A stretch of 64,000 nucleotides of DNA from Balneolaceae bacterium UBA3186 (GTDB taxonomy: Bacteria > Bacteroidota > Rhodothermia > Balneolales > Balneolaceae): positions 406,518 to 470,517 of the forward strand of contig DEXK01000013.1 in assembly GCA_002364085.1 (NCBI GenBank), given 5' to 3'. The translations under genes and the position numbers were made by a program. The notes below the pieces were generated by a model. That model saw only the letters and a program-made list of their open reading frames with translations, searched no databases and was not told where the DNA came from. The stretch's first letter is position 1. Every line of letters begins with the position of its first letter. Positions 1-8,442 of this stretch are shown piece after piece.

Positions 1-229
1 CAGTTTGTTCTCTTGATGCAAACCTGTAATGCATTTCGGATCCATCGGTTTCACCATGTCCTAAAAGATCAATAGTAATAGGATTACAAAAAGTTGAAAG
101 AGATGGAATAAGTTCTTTAAATGATTGAGAACTTCCCATAAATCCATGCAGTAAAACTAAATAGGGTAAGTCCTTATTCTGCTGATGGATCTGATAAAAA
201 TATTGAATGCCACGAACTTTAATCTTCAT
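1..229 (-). CDS. menH: MenH-like alpha/beta hydrolase, N-terminal part only (cut by window edge)
   Basis: Reading the minus strand from ATG at 229 gives an open frame of 76 residues to the window edge. It contains LHGFMGS (about residues 27-33), the oxyanion loop of alpha/beta hydrolases, and DLLGHGETD (about 57-65), the strand-turn typical of this fold. The start overlaps the end of menD by 11 bases in the same direction. Together with menF and menD this points to 2-succinyl-6-hydroxy-2,4-cyclohexadiene-1-carboxylate synthase of menaquinone synthesis. The nucleophile elbow and the catalytic Asp and His lie outside the window, so the family assignment rests on the N-terminal fold motifs and the operon. 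Confidence 0.75.
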   Translation of the reverse strand, partial: MKIKVRGIQYFYQIHQQNKDLPYLVLLHGFMGSSQSFKELIPSLSTFCNPITIDLLGHGETDGSEMHYRFASREQT

Positions 230-1946
230 TTTGGGAAGATAATGAGAAATTCCAAAGCTTGTGTCGCTCAATCATGGAGTCATCTGCATCGGTTATACAT
301 TCAATAACATGTACTCCCGGTTTGGTAATATAATTTTCAAAAGCAGGTGCAAATTGTTCGGGTTTTGAGACAATAGTATGTCCCACATTAAAACCTCTGC
401 ATAGCGAAACTATTTTGAAATCCTGAGGAGTTTCGAAAAATTGAGTATGCTTTTCTTTCATTTTATAAATCGGCAACATTCTGAAAATAGTTCCACCACC
501 ATTGTTTAAAACGATGATAACGAGTGGTTCAGTTACATTTCGTGCATGCAACAAAGCATTTATATCATGAAGAAAAGCTATATCTCCAATAAATAATACA
601 CTTGTTTTTTTCAACACAGAGTTAAGCCCAACAGTAGTTGAAAGTATACCGTCAATACCGGCAGCCCCACGATTTACATATATTTCTTGACCAGAAAAAT
701 CGCTAAAAAGAGCTAAATCTCTTATAGGAAATGAATTAGAAAGCATGAGGAAGCTTTTTTTAGGAATAAGATCAGCGGCTTCTTTAAAGATAAATCCATC
801 GGTTAAAGGAGTAGATGGGTTTATGTTATCGATAAGAAAAGAGGAATATTTTTTTGAAATTTTTTTCCATTCTTTTAACCACGTTGGCGCAGCATTCCCA
901 TTTACATCTGGAATGGCTAAGGAACTTTTTAAATGTACAGTTCTATCGACAGGAAAATTCCCGTAATTAGGAAGATTATGATCTGAAAAAGCAATTTGAT
1001 GAATACCCTCACAATCTTCCAATAATTCCTGAACTCCTTTAGAGGTGGGGAATGCTCCCGCTCTGATAACAAGATCGGGCTTAAGAAGTTCTCTGTAGTC
1101 AGAGTCTTTGAGAAATCCTGAATAGCCGGAAATAATATGCTTTGAACTCGGAATATTTGATCCGGGCTCAGCAATTATAGGAGCAGATAAAGCTCTTGCT
1201 AGAGGTGTGATAAAATCGAGATCAGTATTCACACTTTTTGGTCCAACTATAATAAGTGGTTTTTCTGCAGAGATCAGTTGCGACCAAAACTTCTCACCAA
1301 GTTCGGTCTCATTTAAATGCTGAGAATAATCTGTTTGAGATCTTTTGGAATGATTATGATTTTCTTTCTCAATCGATTTAAGAAAATCAGCCTCGGGTTC
1401 AAATGGCTTATCAAAAGCGAAATTAATATGGGAAACACCGTGATGTTCTATCGAGTTTACCACCGCTTGTTTTGCGGCAACCTGAATTCTCTTTTGGTTA
1501 GGTGATTTTGTACTTGGTTCACCTGCTTCATGAAAATAAACAGTCTGGTTACCAAAGATCTTGATCTGATCAATGGTTTGTGAAGCGCCAAGCCCTCTTA
1601 GGTGAGGAGGGCGGTCTGCGCTTGCTATTATAATAGGTGTTCCGGAGGTTGTTGCTTCAAAAACGGCAGGGCTGTAGTTAGCTAAAGCGGTTCCGGAGGT
1701 ACAAACCAGAACACTGGGGACACCTGATGCTTTAGCTTGCCCAAGTGCAATAAAGCCTGCAGAACGTTCGTCAACAGCAATAGTTTTATTGATTCCTGAA
1801 TGAGCAGAAAAAGCAAGAGTAAGAGGAGTTGATCTTGATCCCGGTGAAATGACCACATTTCGAACTCCTTCCTCAAATAATGAACGCACAAAAAGCGTAC
1901 ACCAGTAAAAAGCTAGATTTTGAGGTTCATTTTCTTGCATAGTCAA
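219..1946 (-). CDS. menD: MenD, SEPHCHC synthase (menaquinone biosynthesis)
   Basis: A thiamine-diphosphate enzyme that joins isochorismate and 2-oxoglutarate in the second step of menaquinone synthesis; cytoplasmic. The 575-residue length is normal for MenD. SPGSRSTP at residues 34-41 and the following CTSGTALANY and ADRPPHLRG segments are the N-terminal pyrimidine-binding module. The C-terminal GDIAFLHD followed by LNNGGG is the ThDP/metal-binding motif in its MenD form. It overlaps menF by 20 bases and menH by 11, so the three are surely co-transcribed and translationally coupled. An alternative start two codons in (second Met) would change little. Confidence 0.97.
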   Translation of the reverse strand: MTMQENEPQNLAFYWCTLFVRSLFEEGVRNVVISPGSRSTPLTLAFSAHSGINKTIAVDERSAGFIALGQAKASGVPSVLVCTSGTALANYSPAVFEATTSGTPIIIASADRPPHLRGLGASQTIDQIKIFGNQTVYFHEAGEPSTKSPNQKRIQVAAKQAVVNSIEHHGVSHINFAFDKPFEPEADFLKSIEKENHNHSKRSQTDYSQHLNETELGEKFWSQLISAEKPLIIVGPKSVNTDLDFITPLARALSAPIIAEPGSNIPSSKHIISGYSGFLKDSDYRELLKPDLVIRAGAFPTSKGVQELLEDCEGIHQIAFSDHNLPNYGNFPVDRTVHLKSSLAIPDVNGNAAPTWLKEWKKISKKYSSFLIDNINPSTPLTDGFIFKEAADLIPKKSFLMLSNSFPIRDLALFSDFSGQEIYVNRGAAGIDGILSTTVGLNSVLKKTSVLFIGDIAFLHDINALLHARNVTEPLVIIVLNNGGGTIFRMLPIYKMKEKHTQFFETPQDFKIVSLCRGFNVGHTIVSKPEQFAPAFENYITKPGVHVIECITDADDSMIERHKLWNFSLSSQNED

Positions 1947-3396
1947 GAGCCGATAACATAGGAATAAATTTTAGATTGGTTTCTTCCCATTCTTTAGAAG
2001 GATCAGAACCTTTTACGATTCCACAACCGGCATAAAAGTTGACTTCATCATGTTTAATTAGGCCACTTCTGATAGCTACGACAAATTCTCCATCTCCATT
2101 AGCATTGATCCAGCCTATGGGAGCTGCATACCAACCCCGGTCAAAATCTTCAAATTGAGAGATGAATGGAACAGCTTGCTCTCGCGGATAACCGCCAACA
2201 GCCGGAGTAGGATGAAGATTTTTCAGTACTTCGGTTTTAGAAACACCCTTTTTTATATGAGCTCTGATAGGAGTGTACAGATGTTGAACATTCGTTAATT
2301 TTTTTACGGAAGGTAATTTGGGAATATGCAACGAATCTGAATAAGATTGTAAACTCTTAAAAATTGCATTGATAACAAATTCATGTTCGTTACGATCTTT
2401 TTTGCTCTTCAATAATTCATTTTCAAGCTGTACATCTTCTGAAGCAGTTGTACCTCTAGGAGTACTTCCTGCTAATCCCTCAGTAAGAATAAATTCATTG
2501 TTAAATGATGCAAGTCTTTCGGGAGTACAACCAATGAAACTGGATTGCTCACTTTGTCTTATCAAAAAAGAATAGCAGTCAGGGTATTGATGACGAAGCT
2601 TGTTAAGAATATGAGTATCACATACAAAATTTGGAGTTTTGATCCTTAGTTTTCTGGCTAAAACAATTTTCTCATATTTACCTTGCTCTATATGATTAGT
2701 AGCACTATCAATAGAGTATTTCCAGTTAAAAAACTCCGGAGAGTCTTGATTAGGTAGTTTTACATTATGATTTTTGTCGGATTCAGGAGCTGTTTCATAA
2801 TTCTCTGAAGAACAAAACTCATTCAGATAAACTAGTTGTTCATATATATGGTTAGTAAGTGTTTCTACCTTATCATTATTATTAAGTTTAAGTGTAATAG
2901 TGAGTAAGCAAAGAGATCCGTTTACTATAATAGACCATTCAGGAAGAGTAAATGAAGCGGCCCCGAATTCAGCCCAATCTTTACTGATATTATGATCATA
3001 AAATGAAAAACCACCGAACAGATGTGGAGCAGTTTTAGAATGGGTTAGTTTTGAGAAATGAAAGATCTCGTGGATTAATTTTTTTCCAGCACGAGAAGCA
3101 TCACTAAATCTGTTTTTTCCGGTAGATCTAATTCTAGCAACTTCACCGGCCGCTGCGATAGAAAAATTATCTGAGGGCTTTTCCCAATAATATTCAAAAG
3201 ATGTTTTATCAGAGTTTTGTTCAAGAACTGCTAATACATCTACTTTTTGAATAGGAAAGGATAAGGAGAAATACTTCTTTGTTCCTTTTTTATACAAATC
3301 CAATGCTTGGCTTAAATAAGTTGAAAGCTCTTGCTGACTTATTTGATAATCAAACAGGGATGTCAACGAATGGTTTTGTAAATGATTTTGAGGCAT
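1927..3396 (-). CDS. menF: MenF, isochorismate synthase
   Basis: Converts chorismate to isochorismate, the entry step to menaquinone. The C-terminal half carries the chorismate-binding enzyme signature: FIGCTPERL, AGSTPRG, EHEFVINAI, HPTPAVGGYPR, WYAAPIGWIN, then YAGCGIVKGSDP with EWEETNLK, where the acidic residues bind Mg. The 489-residue length fits MenF/EntC-type proteins with a divergent N-terminal half. It is the first gene of the menF-menD-menH run. The upstream 117 bases hold a perfect 18-bp palindrome that could serve as an operator. EntC for a siderophore is an alternative, but the adjacency to menD makes menaquinone far more likely. Confidence 0.95.
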   Translation of the reverse strand: MPQNHLQNHSLTSLFDYQISQQELSTYLSQALDLYKKGTKKYFSLSFPIQKVDVLAVLEQNSDKTSFEYYWEKPSDNFSIAAAGEVARIRSTGKNRFSDASRAGKKLIHEIFHFSKLTHSKTAPHLFGGFSFYDHNISKDWAEFGAASFTLPEWSIIVNGSLCLLTITLKLNNNDKVETLTNHIYEQLVYLNEFCSSENYETAPESDKNHNVKLPNQDSPEFFNWKYSIDSATNHIEQGKYEKIVLARKLRIKTPNFVCDTHILNKLRHQYPDCYSFLIRQSEQSSFIGCTPERLASFNNEFILTEGLAGSTPRGTTASEDVQLENELLKSKKDRNEHEFVINAIFKSLQSYSDSLHIPKLPSVKKLTNVQHLYTPIRAHIKKGVSKTEVLKNLHPTPAVGGYPREQAVPFISQFEDFDRGWYAAPIGWINANGDGEFVVAIRSGLIKHDEVNFYAGCGIVKGSDPSKEWEETNLKFIPMLSALDYARK

Positions 3397-3418
3397 AAAA
3401 GCCTTATCAATAATTAAC

Positions 3419-3436
3419 TTTCAATTTAAATTGAAA
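3419..3436. promoter_or_regulatory. 18-bp perfect palindrome upstream of menF
   Basis: TTTCAATTTAAATTGAAA is a perfect inverted repeat whose near edge lies 22 bases before the menF ATG. Its size and position fit an operator for a dimeric regulator; it has no T-run in the sense of a terminator. No regulator is identifiable. AT-richness makes a chance palindrome possible. Confidence 0.4.
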
Positions 3437-3513
3437 ATAAGAATAGATATACCAAATCCCAAGTAAAACTAGTTAAGATTAATATTAAACAAAGCGATTA
3501 TTTGGTAACTAAA

Positions 3514-3789
3514 TTATTGAGCGTCATCGTCTTCGCCGGAAGCAAAAGGGCTTTTGATACCGATCTCATTCAAGTCATATTCTGCAAGCTCAAAGAAATA
3601 CTCCCAGGCAGCTTCACTTTTTCCGTTTTCATCAACCCAGGTAGGGTGACTTTGCTTAATTAAACCAACGGCTCTTTTAGCGTACTTAATGCGTTCCTGT
3701 TCGTCTTTAATACGGGGGAGTGCAGCGATCATTAGATCGAGGTTGTAGCCACAGTCAAAGTCTTTAGGTTTTTTTTGGTCGATGAACAT
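3514..3789 (-). CDS. Small conserved-looking protein of unknown function (DUF4290-like?)
   Basis: A soluble, charged 91-residue protein with no signal peptide or membrane segment. Residues 1-60 are mixed acidic and basic helices (MIAALPRIKDEQERIKYAKR), and the tail ends in a run of acidic residues. The helical repeat with an E-x-R core faintly resembles the Bacteroidota DUF4290 family, but I cannot establish this. It is divergent from the envelope gene that begins at 3869, with only 79 bases between them, and is separated from menF by 117 bases, so it is probably its own unit. No function is assigned. Confidence 0.6.
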   Translation of the reverse strand: MFIDQKKPKDFDCGYNLDLMIAALPRIKDEQERIKYAKRAVGLIKQSHPTWVDENGKSEAAWEYFFELAEYDLNEIGIKSPFASGEDDDAQ

Positions 3790-3868
3790 CTTGGAATGAT
3801 TTTTTAGTTTTTTTAAAAGTATGGAATTATTGTACTATTATAAATCATAATCTCAGTTTATATGATCG

Positions 3869-4348
3869 ATGAAGATTTGGGTATCAGTTTTATTTCTAAG
3901 CATAATTTTTTGCTGTAACGCACATTCTCAGGATATCCCAGAAGATACCGGAAAACCTGTACATGTACTTCAATTCGAACTTTTAGGGCATGGTGGACTT
4001 TATTCTTTAAATTTTGAACGAATAACTACCAGACCGGCTGTTTTAAGAATGGGAATTTCATACCTGAATACCGATGGATTTTGGGCTCTCAAGGGCTTTA
4101 CTTTTCCGATGTCTGTTACAGACTTGCTTGCTACCGATAAAGATTCATTTGCAGAACTTGGTGCTTTTATGACATTAAGCACAATGGATCAAAAGTTTGA
4201 TGTATGGGTTGGTCCAACCTTTGGTTTTCGAGAGCAAAACATTGAAAGGGGAGATGGTATGGTAAGATTTTTCTTTTCCCCTGGCTACTCCATAAGATAT
4301 AATAAGTTTTTCATCACCGGTGGTTTGTCTTTCGGAAAAGGGCTGTAA
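3869..4348 (+). CDS. Small secreted or outer-membrane barrel-like protein, unknown function
   Basis: A 159-residue protein with a clear signal peptide (about 1-20, cleavage near CNAHSQ). Its remainder alternates aromatic and glycine-rich strands (LLGHGGLYSLNFERI, VWVGPTFGFREQ, FFFSPGYSIRY) and ends in a glycine-rich segment, the pattern of a small outer-membrane beta-barrel. The signal region also contains cysteines (FCCNAHS), but they do not form a convincing lipobox. It is followed after 76 bases by the CBS-like gene. No specific family was recognised. Confidence 0.65.
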   Translation: MKIWVSVLFLSIIFCCNAHSQDIPEDTGKPVHVLQFELLGHGGLYSLNFERITTRPAVLRMGISYLNTDGFWALKGFTFPMSVTDLLATDKDSFAELGAFMTLSTMDQKFDVWVGPTFGFREQNIERGDGMVRFFFSPGYSIRYNKFFITGGLSFGKGL

Positions 4349-4389
4349 GAAAATCTGATTAGCAGTTCATTTCACTCCTTAATATTCCT

Positions 4390-4397
4390 TAGCTTTG
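4390..4397 (+). promoter_or_regulatory. Possible -7 promoter element before the CBS-like gene
   Basis: TAGCTTTG matches the TAnnTTTG -7 element described for Bacteroidota housekeeping sigma factors and lies 28 bases before the ATG at 4425. I see no good TTG at the -33 spacing, so this is only a partial match. Confidence 0.25.
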
Positions 4398-4424
4398 AGG
4401 AAATAAATAATCTGATTAATTAGA

Positions 4425-5408
4425 ATGTATTACAACTCAGTAATTGAAGCAGTAGGAAATACCCCGCTGGTAAAACTTCAAAAAATAGCTAAGAATGTAC
4501 CCGGAACAGTATTAGCTAAAGTAGAATATTTTAATCCCGGTCAAAGTATTAAAGACCGAATAGCTATTAAAATGATAGATGATGCTGAAGCGAAAGGATT
4601 GATAAAACCAGGCGGAACTATAATTGAAGGGACTTCAGGTAATACAGGAATGGGATTAGCTTTGGTTGCTATTCAACGCGGATATAAATGTATATTTACA
4701 ACAACCGATAAACAAAGCCAATCCAAAGTAGACATATTAAAAGCTCTTGGTGCAGAAGTTATTGTTTGTCCCACAAATGTGGAAGCAGAACATCCTGACA
4801 GCTATTATTCTGTATCTAAACGTTTAAGCGAAGAAACCCCAAATTCTTATTATCCCAATCAATATGATAATTTGAGTAACACTCAGGCACATTATGAAAG
4901 CACAGGGCCTGAGATTTGGGAACAGACTGAAGGGAAGATCACTCATTTTGTTGCAGGAATGGGAACAGGAGGAACCATTTCAGGAACTGCTAAATTTTTG
5001 AAAGAGAAGAACCCGGATATTAAGATCATTGGAATTGACAGTGTAGGATCTGTTTATAAGAAGTATTTTGAAACCGGTGAATTTGATGAAAATGAGATCA
5101 AACCTTACATGACGGAAGGTATTGGCGAAGATATCATTCCTGAAGCAATAAACTTTGATTACGTGGATGAAGTAATTCAGGTAAATGATAAGGATTCTGC
5201 TTTAATGACAAGACGTTTGTCAAAAGAAGAAGGCTTGTTCGTTGGTTGGTCTTGTGGATCTGCCGTTAAAGGGGCTTTGGATTTTGCAGATGAATATCCG
5301 TTAAATCCGAACGATGTTATGGTTATAATACTTCCTGATAGTGGAACCCGTTATATCGGTAAGATATACAACGACGAATGGATGCAAAAACAAGGATTTT
5401 TAGATTAA
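4425..5408 (+). CDS. PLP-dependent cystathionine beta-synthase / cysteine synthase family enzyme
   Basis: A fold-type II PLP enzyme acting in cysteine/cystathionine metabolism. K43 in GQSIKDR is the expected PLP lysine, EGTSGNTGMG binds the substrate carboxylate, GTGGTISG (about 177-184) holds the PLP phosphate, and SCGSAVKGAL is the C-terminal serine motif. The middle section YYPNQYDNLSNTQAHYES and the following ESTGPEIW segment resemble the catalytic core of cystathionine beta-synthases more than CysK. At 327 residues there is no C-terminal CBS regulatory domain. The choice between CBS-type and O-acetylserine sulfhydrylase activity cannot be settled here. The DUF3467 gene follows after 7 bases. 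Confidence 0.9.
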   Translation: MYYNSVIEAVGNTPLVKLQKIAKNVPGTVLAKVEYFNPGQSIKDRIAIKMIDDAEAKGLIKPGGTIIEGTSGNTGMGLALVAIQRGYKCIFTTTDKQSQSKVDILKALGAEVIVCPTNVEAEHPDSYYSVSKRLSEETPNSYYPNQYDNLSNTQAHYESTGPEIWEQTEGKITHFVAGMGTGGTISGTAKFLKEKNPDIKIIGIDSVGSVYKKYFETGEFDENEIKPYMTEGIGEDIIPEAINFDYVDEVIQVNDKDSALMTRRLSKEEGLFVGWSCGSAVKGALDFADEYPLNPNDVMVIILPDSGTRYIGKIYNDEWMQKQGFLD

Positions 5409-5415
5409 AAATATT

Positions 5416-5736
5416 ATGGCTGAAAAAAACCAAACTATGAACCCCGGACAAATGGAAATAGAGCTCAGAGAAGAAGAAGCTACGGGAACGTATTCAAATC
5501 TTGTTATGATCACTCATTCTCCTTCTGAATTTATTCTGGATTTTATCGCAGTTATGCCGGGAGTACCGAAAGCTAAGGTTGTTAAGAGAATGATCCTTAC
5601 ACCGGATCATGCCAAAAGATTGGCAGGCGCTTTAAATGACAATGTAAAGAAGTTCGAAGAAGAGCATGGGCCAATCAGTTCAACTAAAGAGAAAGTTGAC
5701 ATTCCAATGTATAGAGGGCCTGTTCCGGAAGCTTGA
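5416..5736 (+). CDS. DUF3467 family protein
   Basis: A 106-residue cytoplasmic protein with the DUF3467 pattern: an N-terminal strand (YSNLVMITHSPSEFILDF), the VMPGVPKAKVVKRM segment, and a C-terminal helix beginning LTPDHAKRLAGALNDN. The molecular role of the family is unknown. It follows the CBS-like gene by 7 bases and so is co-transcribed. Its TGA is directly adjacent, with no intervening base, to the convergent stop of lptG. Confidence 0.9.
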   Translation: MAEKNQTMNPGQMEIELREEEATGTYSNLVMITHSPSEFILDFIAVMPGVPKAKVVKRMILTPDHAKRLAGALNDNVKKFEEEHGPISSTKEKVDIPMYRGPVPEA

Positions 5737-6819
5737 TCACTTCTTCGCCGAAATAAGAAGAAATAGCCCTACTATAAAAAAGCTTATGTGTGCTATAGAT
5801 GCGGCTATTGCAGGACTAATAGTTCCATAATAGCCAAAAGGTTCAGCAATTTTCATAAAAGCCAAATACAAGAAGCTTATTGCTAATCCTGCTGCGAGAT
5901 AAAGTCCTTTACCACCTCTTCGTCTTACTGAAGCAACAGCAAAGCCAACAATTATCACAATAATTATGGAAAGCGGATAAACCAATCTTCCGTAAAACTG
6001 AACTTTAGGCAAGTTGACGTTTCCGGCTCCGCTTCGTTCAATTGAATCAATATAATCTATTGCTTCTGAGTAGGTTAATTGATAAATATCTGATGTAGAT
6101 CTGGATAGATCTCTTGGGTAAATGCTTAAAGTAGTGTCCAATTCTGAAATAGTAGACTCAACATAACCGGAACTTGAAAATTCTCTTACTATTACTGTTT
6201 TTAGCTTCCATCTCGATTCATCTTCATTCCATGCCATTTGATTTGCTGAAGTAGTTTTTCTAACTCCATCATCATCCGAATCAATAAATTTTATTCGGTA
6301 AGCAATATCCTGATTATCATCATAATAGTTTACGCTTAGAATAGAATTCGTAGATATTTGTCTGTAAATATCATTTTTGTCTATAGATTCGGATTTCTTT
6401 TTAAGATACTTTTTTTCAAAAGCCGCCTTGGCTTCATTGGAATTAGGAATAACCTGTGAGTCTAAAAAACTTATGGTTCCGGCGCATAAGAAAGCGAAAA
6501 TAAGATAAGGCACAATTAATCTGTAAAGACTGACGCCGGCTGCTTTCAAAGCTGTAATTTCCAGCCTTTCGGATAGTTGACCTGTTAAAAATAAACAAGC
6601 AGTGAAAACGGCTACAGGAAGAATTAAGCGAGTCATTTCCGGGACATAGTTCAGATAATAATCACCCCAAATTTCCTTCAAAACAGCACCTTTATCAGTG
6701 TAGTCATCACTATTTTCAGAAAAGTCTATCATTATAAAAATGAATACAAGTACAGCAATTACGAAAAGAGTAATTGTGAATAATCTTAGTATAATGTACC
6801 TGTCAAGTTTATTGATCAT
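5737..6819 (-). CDS. lptG: LptG-like permease of the LPS export ABC transporter
   Basis: YjgP/YjgQ family inner-membrane subunit that extracts lipopolysaccharide with LptF and the ATPase LptB. At 360 residues it has the family layout: N-terminal membrane helices (about 10-35, 55-80, 100-120), a periplasmic beta-jellyroll of about 150 residues, then three C-terminal helices (about 275-355). The conserved coupling segment SERLEITALKAAGVSLYRL lies near residue 85. It overlaps the end of lptF by 11 bases. As the shorter of the pair and second in the operon it is called LptG, although assigning F versus G from sequence alone is uncertain. Confidence 0.88.
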   Translation of the reverse strand: MINKLDRYIILRLFTITLFVIAVLVFIFIMIDFSENSDDYTDKGAVLKEIWGDYYLNYVPEMTRLILPVAVFTACLFLTGQLSERLEITALKAAGVSLYRLIVPYLIFAFLCAGTISFLDSQVIPNSNEAKAAFEKKYLKKKSESIDKNDIYRQISTNSILSVNYYDDNQDIAYRIKFIDSDDDGVRKTTSANQMAWNEDESRWKLKTVIVREFSSSGYVESTISELDTTLSIYPRDLSRSTSDIYQLTYSEAIDYIDSIERSGAGNVNLPKVQFYGRLVYPLSIIIVIIVGFAVASVRRRGGKGLYLAAGLAISFLYLAFMKIAEPFGYYGTISPAIAASIAHISFFIVGLFLLISAKK

Positions 6820-8236
6820 CTTTGGAAAAGAGGTTTACAAATCTGAATTCTGTAGTTAATCGAATTAAAAGAATTATACCAATTATCGAGAAAACTATAT
6901 TGAACGACCACATGCCAATAAATGGAGACACGAAAAGTCGATCGGCCAATTTCTCGCCTTGTATAAGTGAGATCCAATAGAATGTAAGTATTACAGTGCT
7001 GATCAATGCGGCAACTCCAAAATTACCCCGCTTTGTCATAATTCCAATGGGCGCTCCCAATATTATAAACACAATACATGCAAAGGGAATTGAGAACTTT
7101 TTGTGAATCTCAACCAGGTATCTGTTAACACTTTTAGTTCTGAAATTGATGTTTGCCTGAACATTTTGAAGCGAAGCCTTGTAATTATTTAAGTTTGATA
7201 TAGATCTCTGAAATAATTTTTTCTGATCTTTTAGCTTTGATTGTGAATTTACCACAATGGAACCGGTTAAAAGTGTGGTGTCTTTTTCGGTATCGAACGT
7301 ATCCTGAAACCTATTTATACGACCTTCATTTCCTCTGTTAACATCGGGTAAGGTGTTTGTAAGTGACATTACATTATCAAATTGTTTAGAGATCTCTCCC
7401 GATAATGAATCTACAATTACAAGCATAGACTGAATATTCATCGTACGATCGCTTTTATTTCTTCTGTTGGGGTCGGATTTTTCGAATGCAAGGTCAGCAA
7501 GATCAAAGGTAATTCGATGTTCACTAAACTTAGAAAGTTCTACTGTAGTTTTATATCGGTTAGTAGTGGGTGGGAACTTTTGCATGTTTCCATTGAAAAG
7601 GTATAAAGACAGCATTTCACTGTTTTCAGAAAACAAGTATCCCTTTTCAGCTTTTATAAATGCCCGATCAGTATTTCTGGTGGGGTCCTGAAATAATGTA
7701 ATGTTATAAAGACTGTCTGTGTCGCTGTCGATTTCTTCAACTAAAAAAATATAACCGTCAATACCATCATAAAATTCGTTAGGCTTAAGATCAAATCCCG
7801 GTTTTTTAAGTCTTATGTCAATAAAAAGAGATCGTGATTTATGGTTTGCCTCCGGTAGTAAATCGTTTGAAAACCATGCTAATCCAAGACAAAGGAGTAT
7901 ACTTGAAATCAAAACCGGTAGTATTACTTTCATTGGATGTACACCCGATGCCCGAATAGCAGTGAGTTCCTGAAGCTCAGAAAATTTACCAAAAGCCATT
8001 AATGTTGCTACAAGCACAGCCATTGGTGCGGCCAAAACTACCATATAGGCTAAATTGGTAATTATGAGTTCAAAAATAATTGCTAATGGAATATCTTTAC
8101 CTATTAGCTTATCAATATGTAAGATCAGAAACTGCATCAGCAACAAAAACATCAGCGTAAGAAAGCAAAAAAGAAAAGGGCCAACGTGCTTTTTAAGCAA
8201 GTCTAGCTGTAATTTGTTTATTATTTTGTTGTTCAT
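6809..8236 (-). CDS. lptF: LptF-like permease with an enlarged periplasmic domain
   Basis: Partner of LptG in LPS export. The N-terminal helices and coupling segment (FSELQELTAIRASGVHPM, near residues 90-107) and the three C-terminal helices fit the YjgP/YjgQ family. At 475 residues it is about 110 longer than the usual 360. The excess lies in the periplasmic part and includes a charged, coiled-coil-like stretch (about residues 325-370, around KLKDQKKLFQRSISNLNNYK). It is the first gene of the lptF-lptG pair and divergent from sprA, with about 206 bases between the two starts. Confidence 0.88.
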   Translation of the reverse strand: MNNKIINKLQLDLLKKHVGPFLFCFLTLMFLLLMQFLILHIDKLIGKDIPLAIIFELIITNLAYMVVLAAPMAVLVATLMAFGKFSELQELTAIRASGVHPMKVILPVLISSILLCLGLAWFSNDLLPEANHKSRSLFIDIRLKKPGFDLKPNEFYDGIDGYIFLVEEIDSDTDSLYNITLFQDPTRNTDRAFIKAEKGYLFSENSEMLSLYLFNGNMQKFPPTTNRYKTTVELSKFSEHRITFDLADLAFEKSDPNRRNKSDRTMNIQSMLVIVDSLSGEISKQFDNVMSLTNTLPDVNRGNEGRINRFQDTFDTEKDTTLLTGSIVVNSQSKLKDQKKLFQRSISNLNNYKASLQNVQANINFRTKSVNRYLVEIHKKFSIPFACIVFIILGAPIGIMTKRGNFGVAALISTVILTFYWISLIQGEKLADRLFVSPFIGMWSFNIVFSIIGIILLIRLTTEFRFVNLFSKDDQ

Positions 8237-8442
8237 TGAATAATTTAAAGCACTAATAACAGTTTCTACACGTAAAGAAAAAGAATTTATTGGATGAAAA
8301 TATATAAAGGTTTGTAGATTTAAACTTTTAAGATAAGTGAATATATGTTATTATCGTTGCCAATTCGAATTCTAAAGTGTTGAACGGCCTATAATAAAAT
8401 TGCTACAAAACTAAGTTTAAAATCTACAGTTTAAGCTGTCTT

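Noticed and set aside
929..1174. Short frames inside menD and other large genes
   Set aside because: They are alternative-frame shadows of well-supported genes without their own start context.
4425..5408. CysK as a firm call
   Set aside because: Middle segments look more like cystathionine beta-synthase, so only the family is stated.
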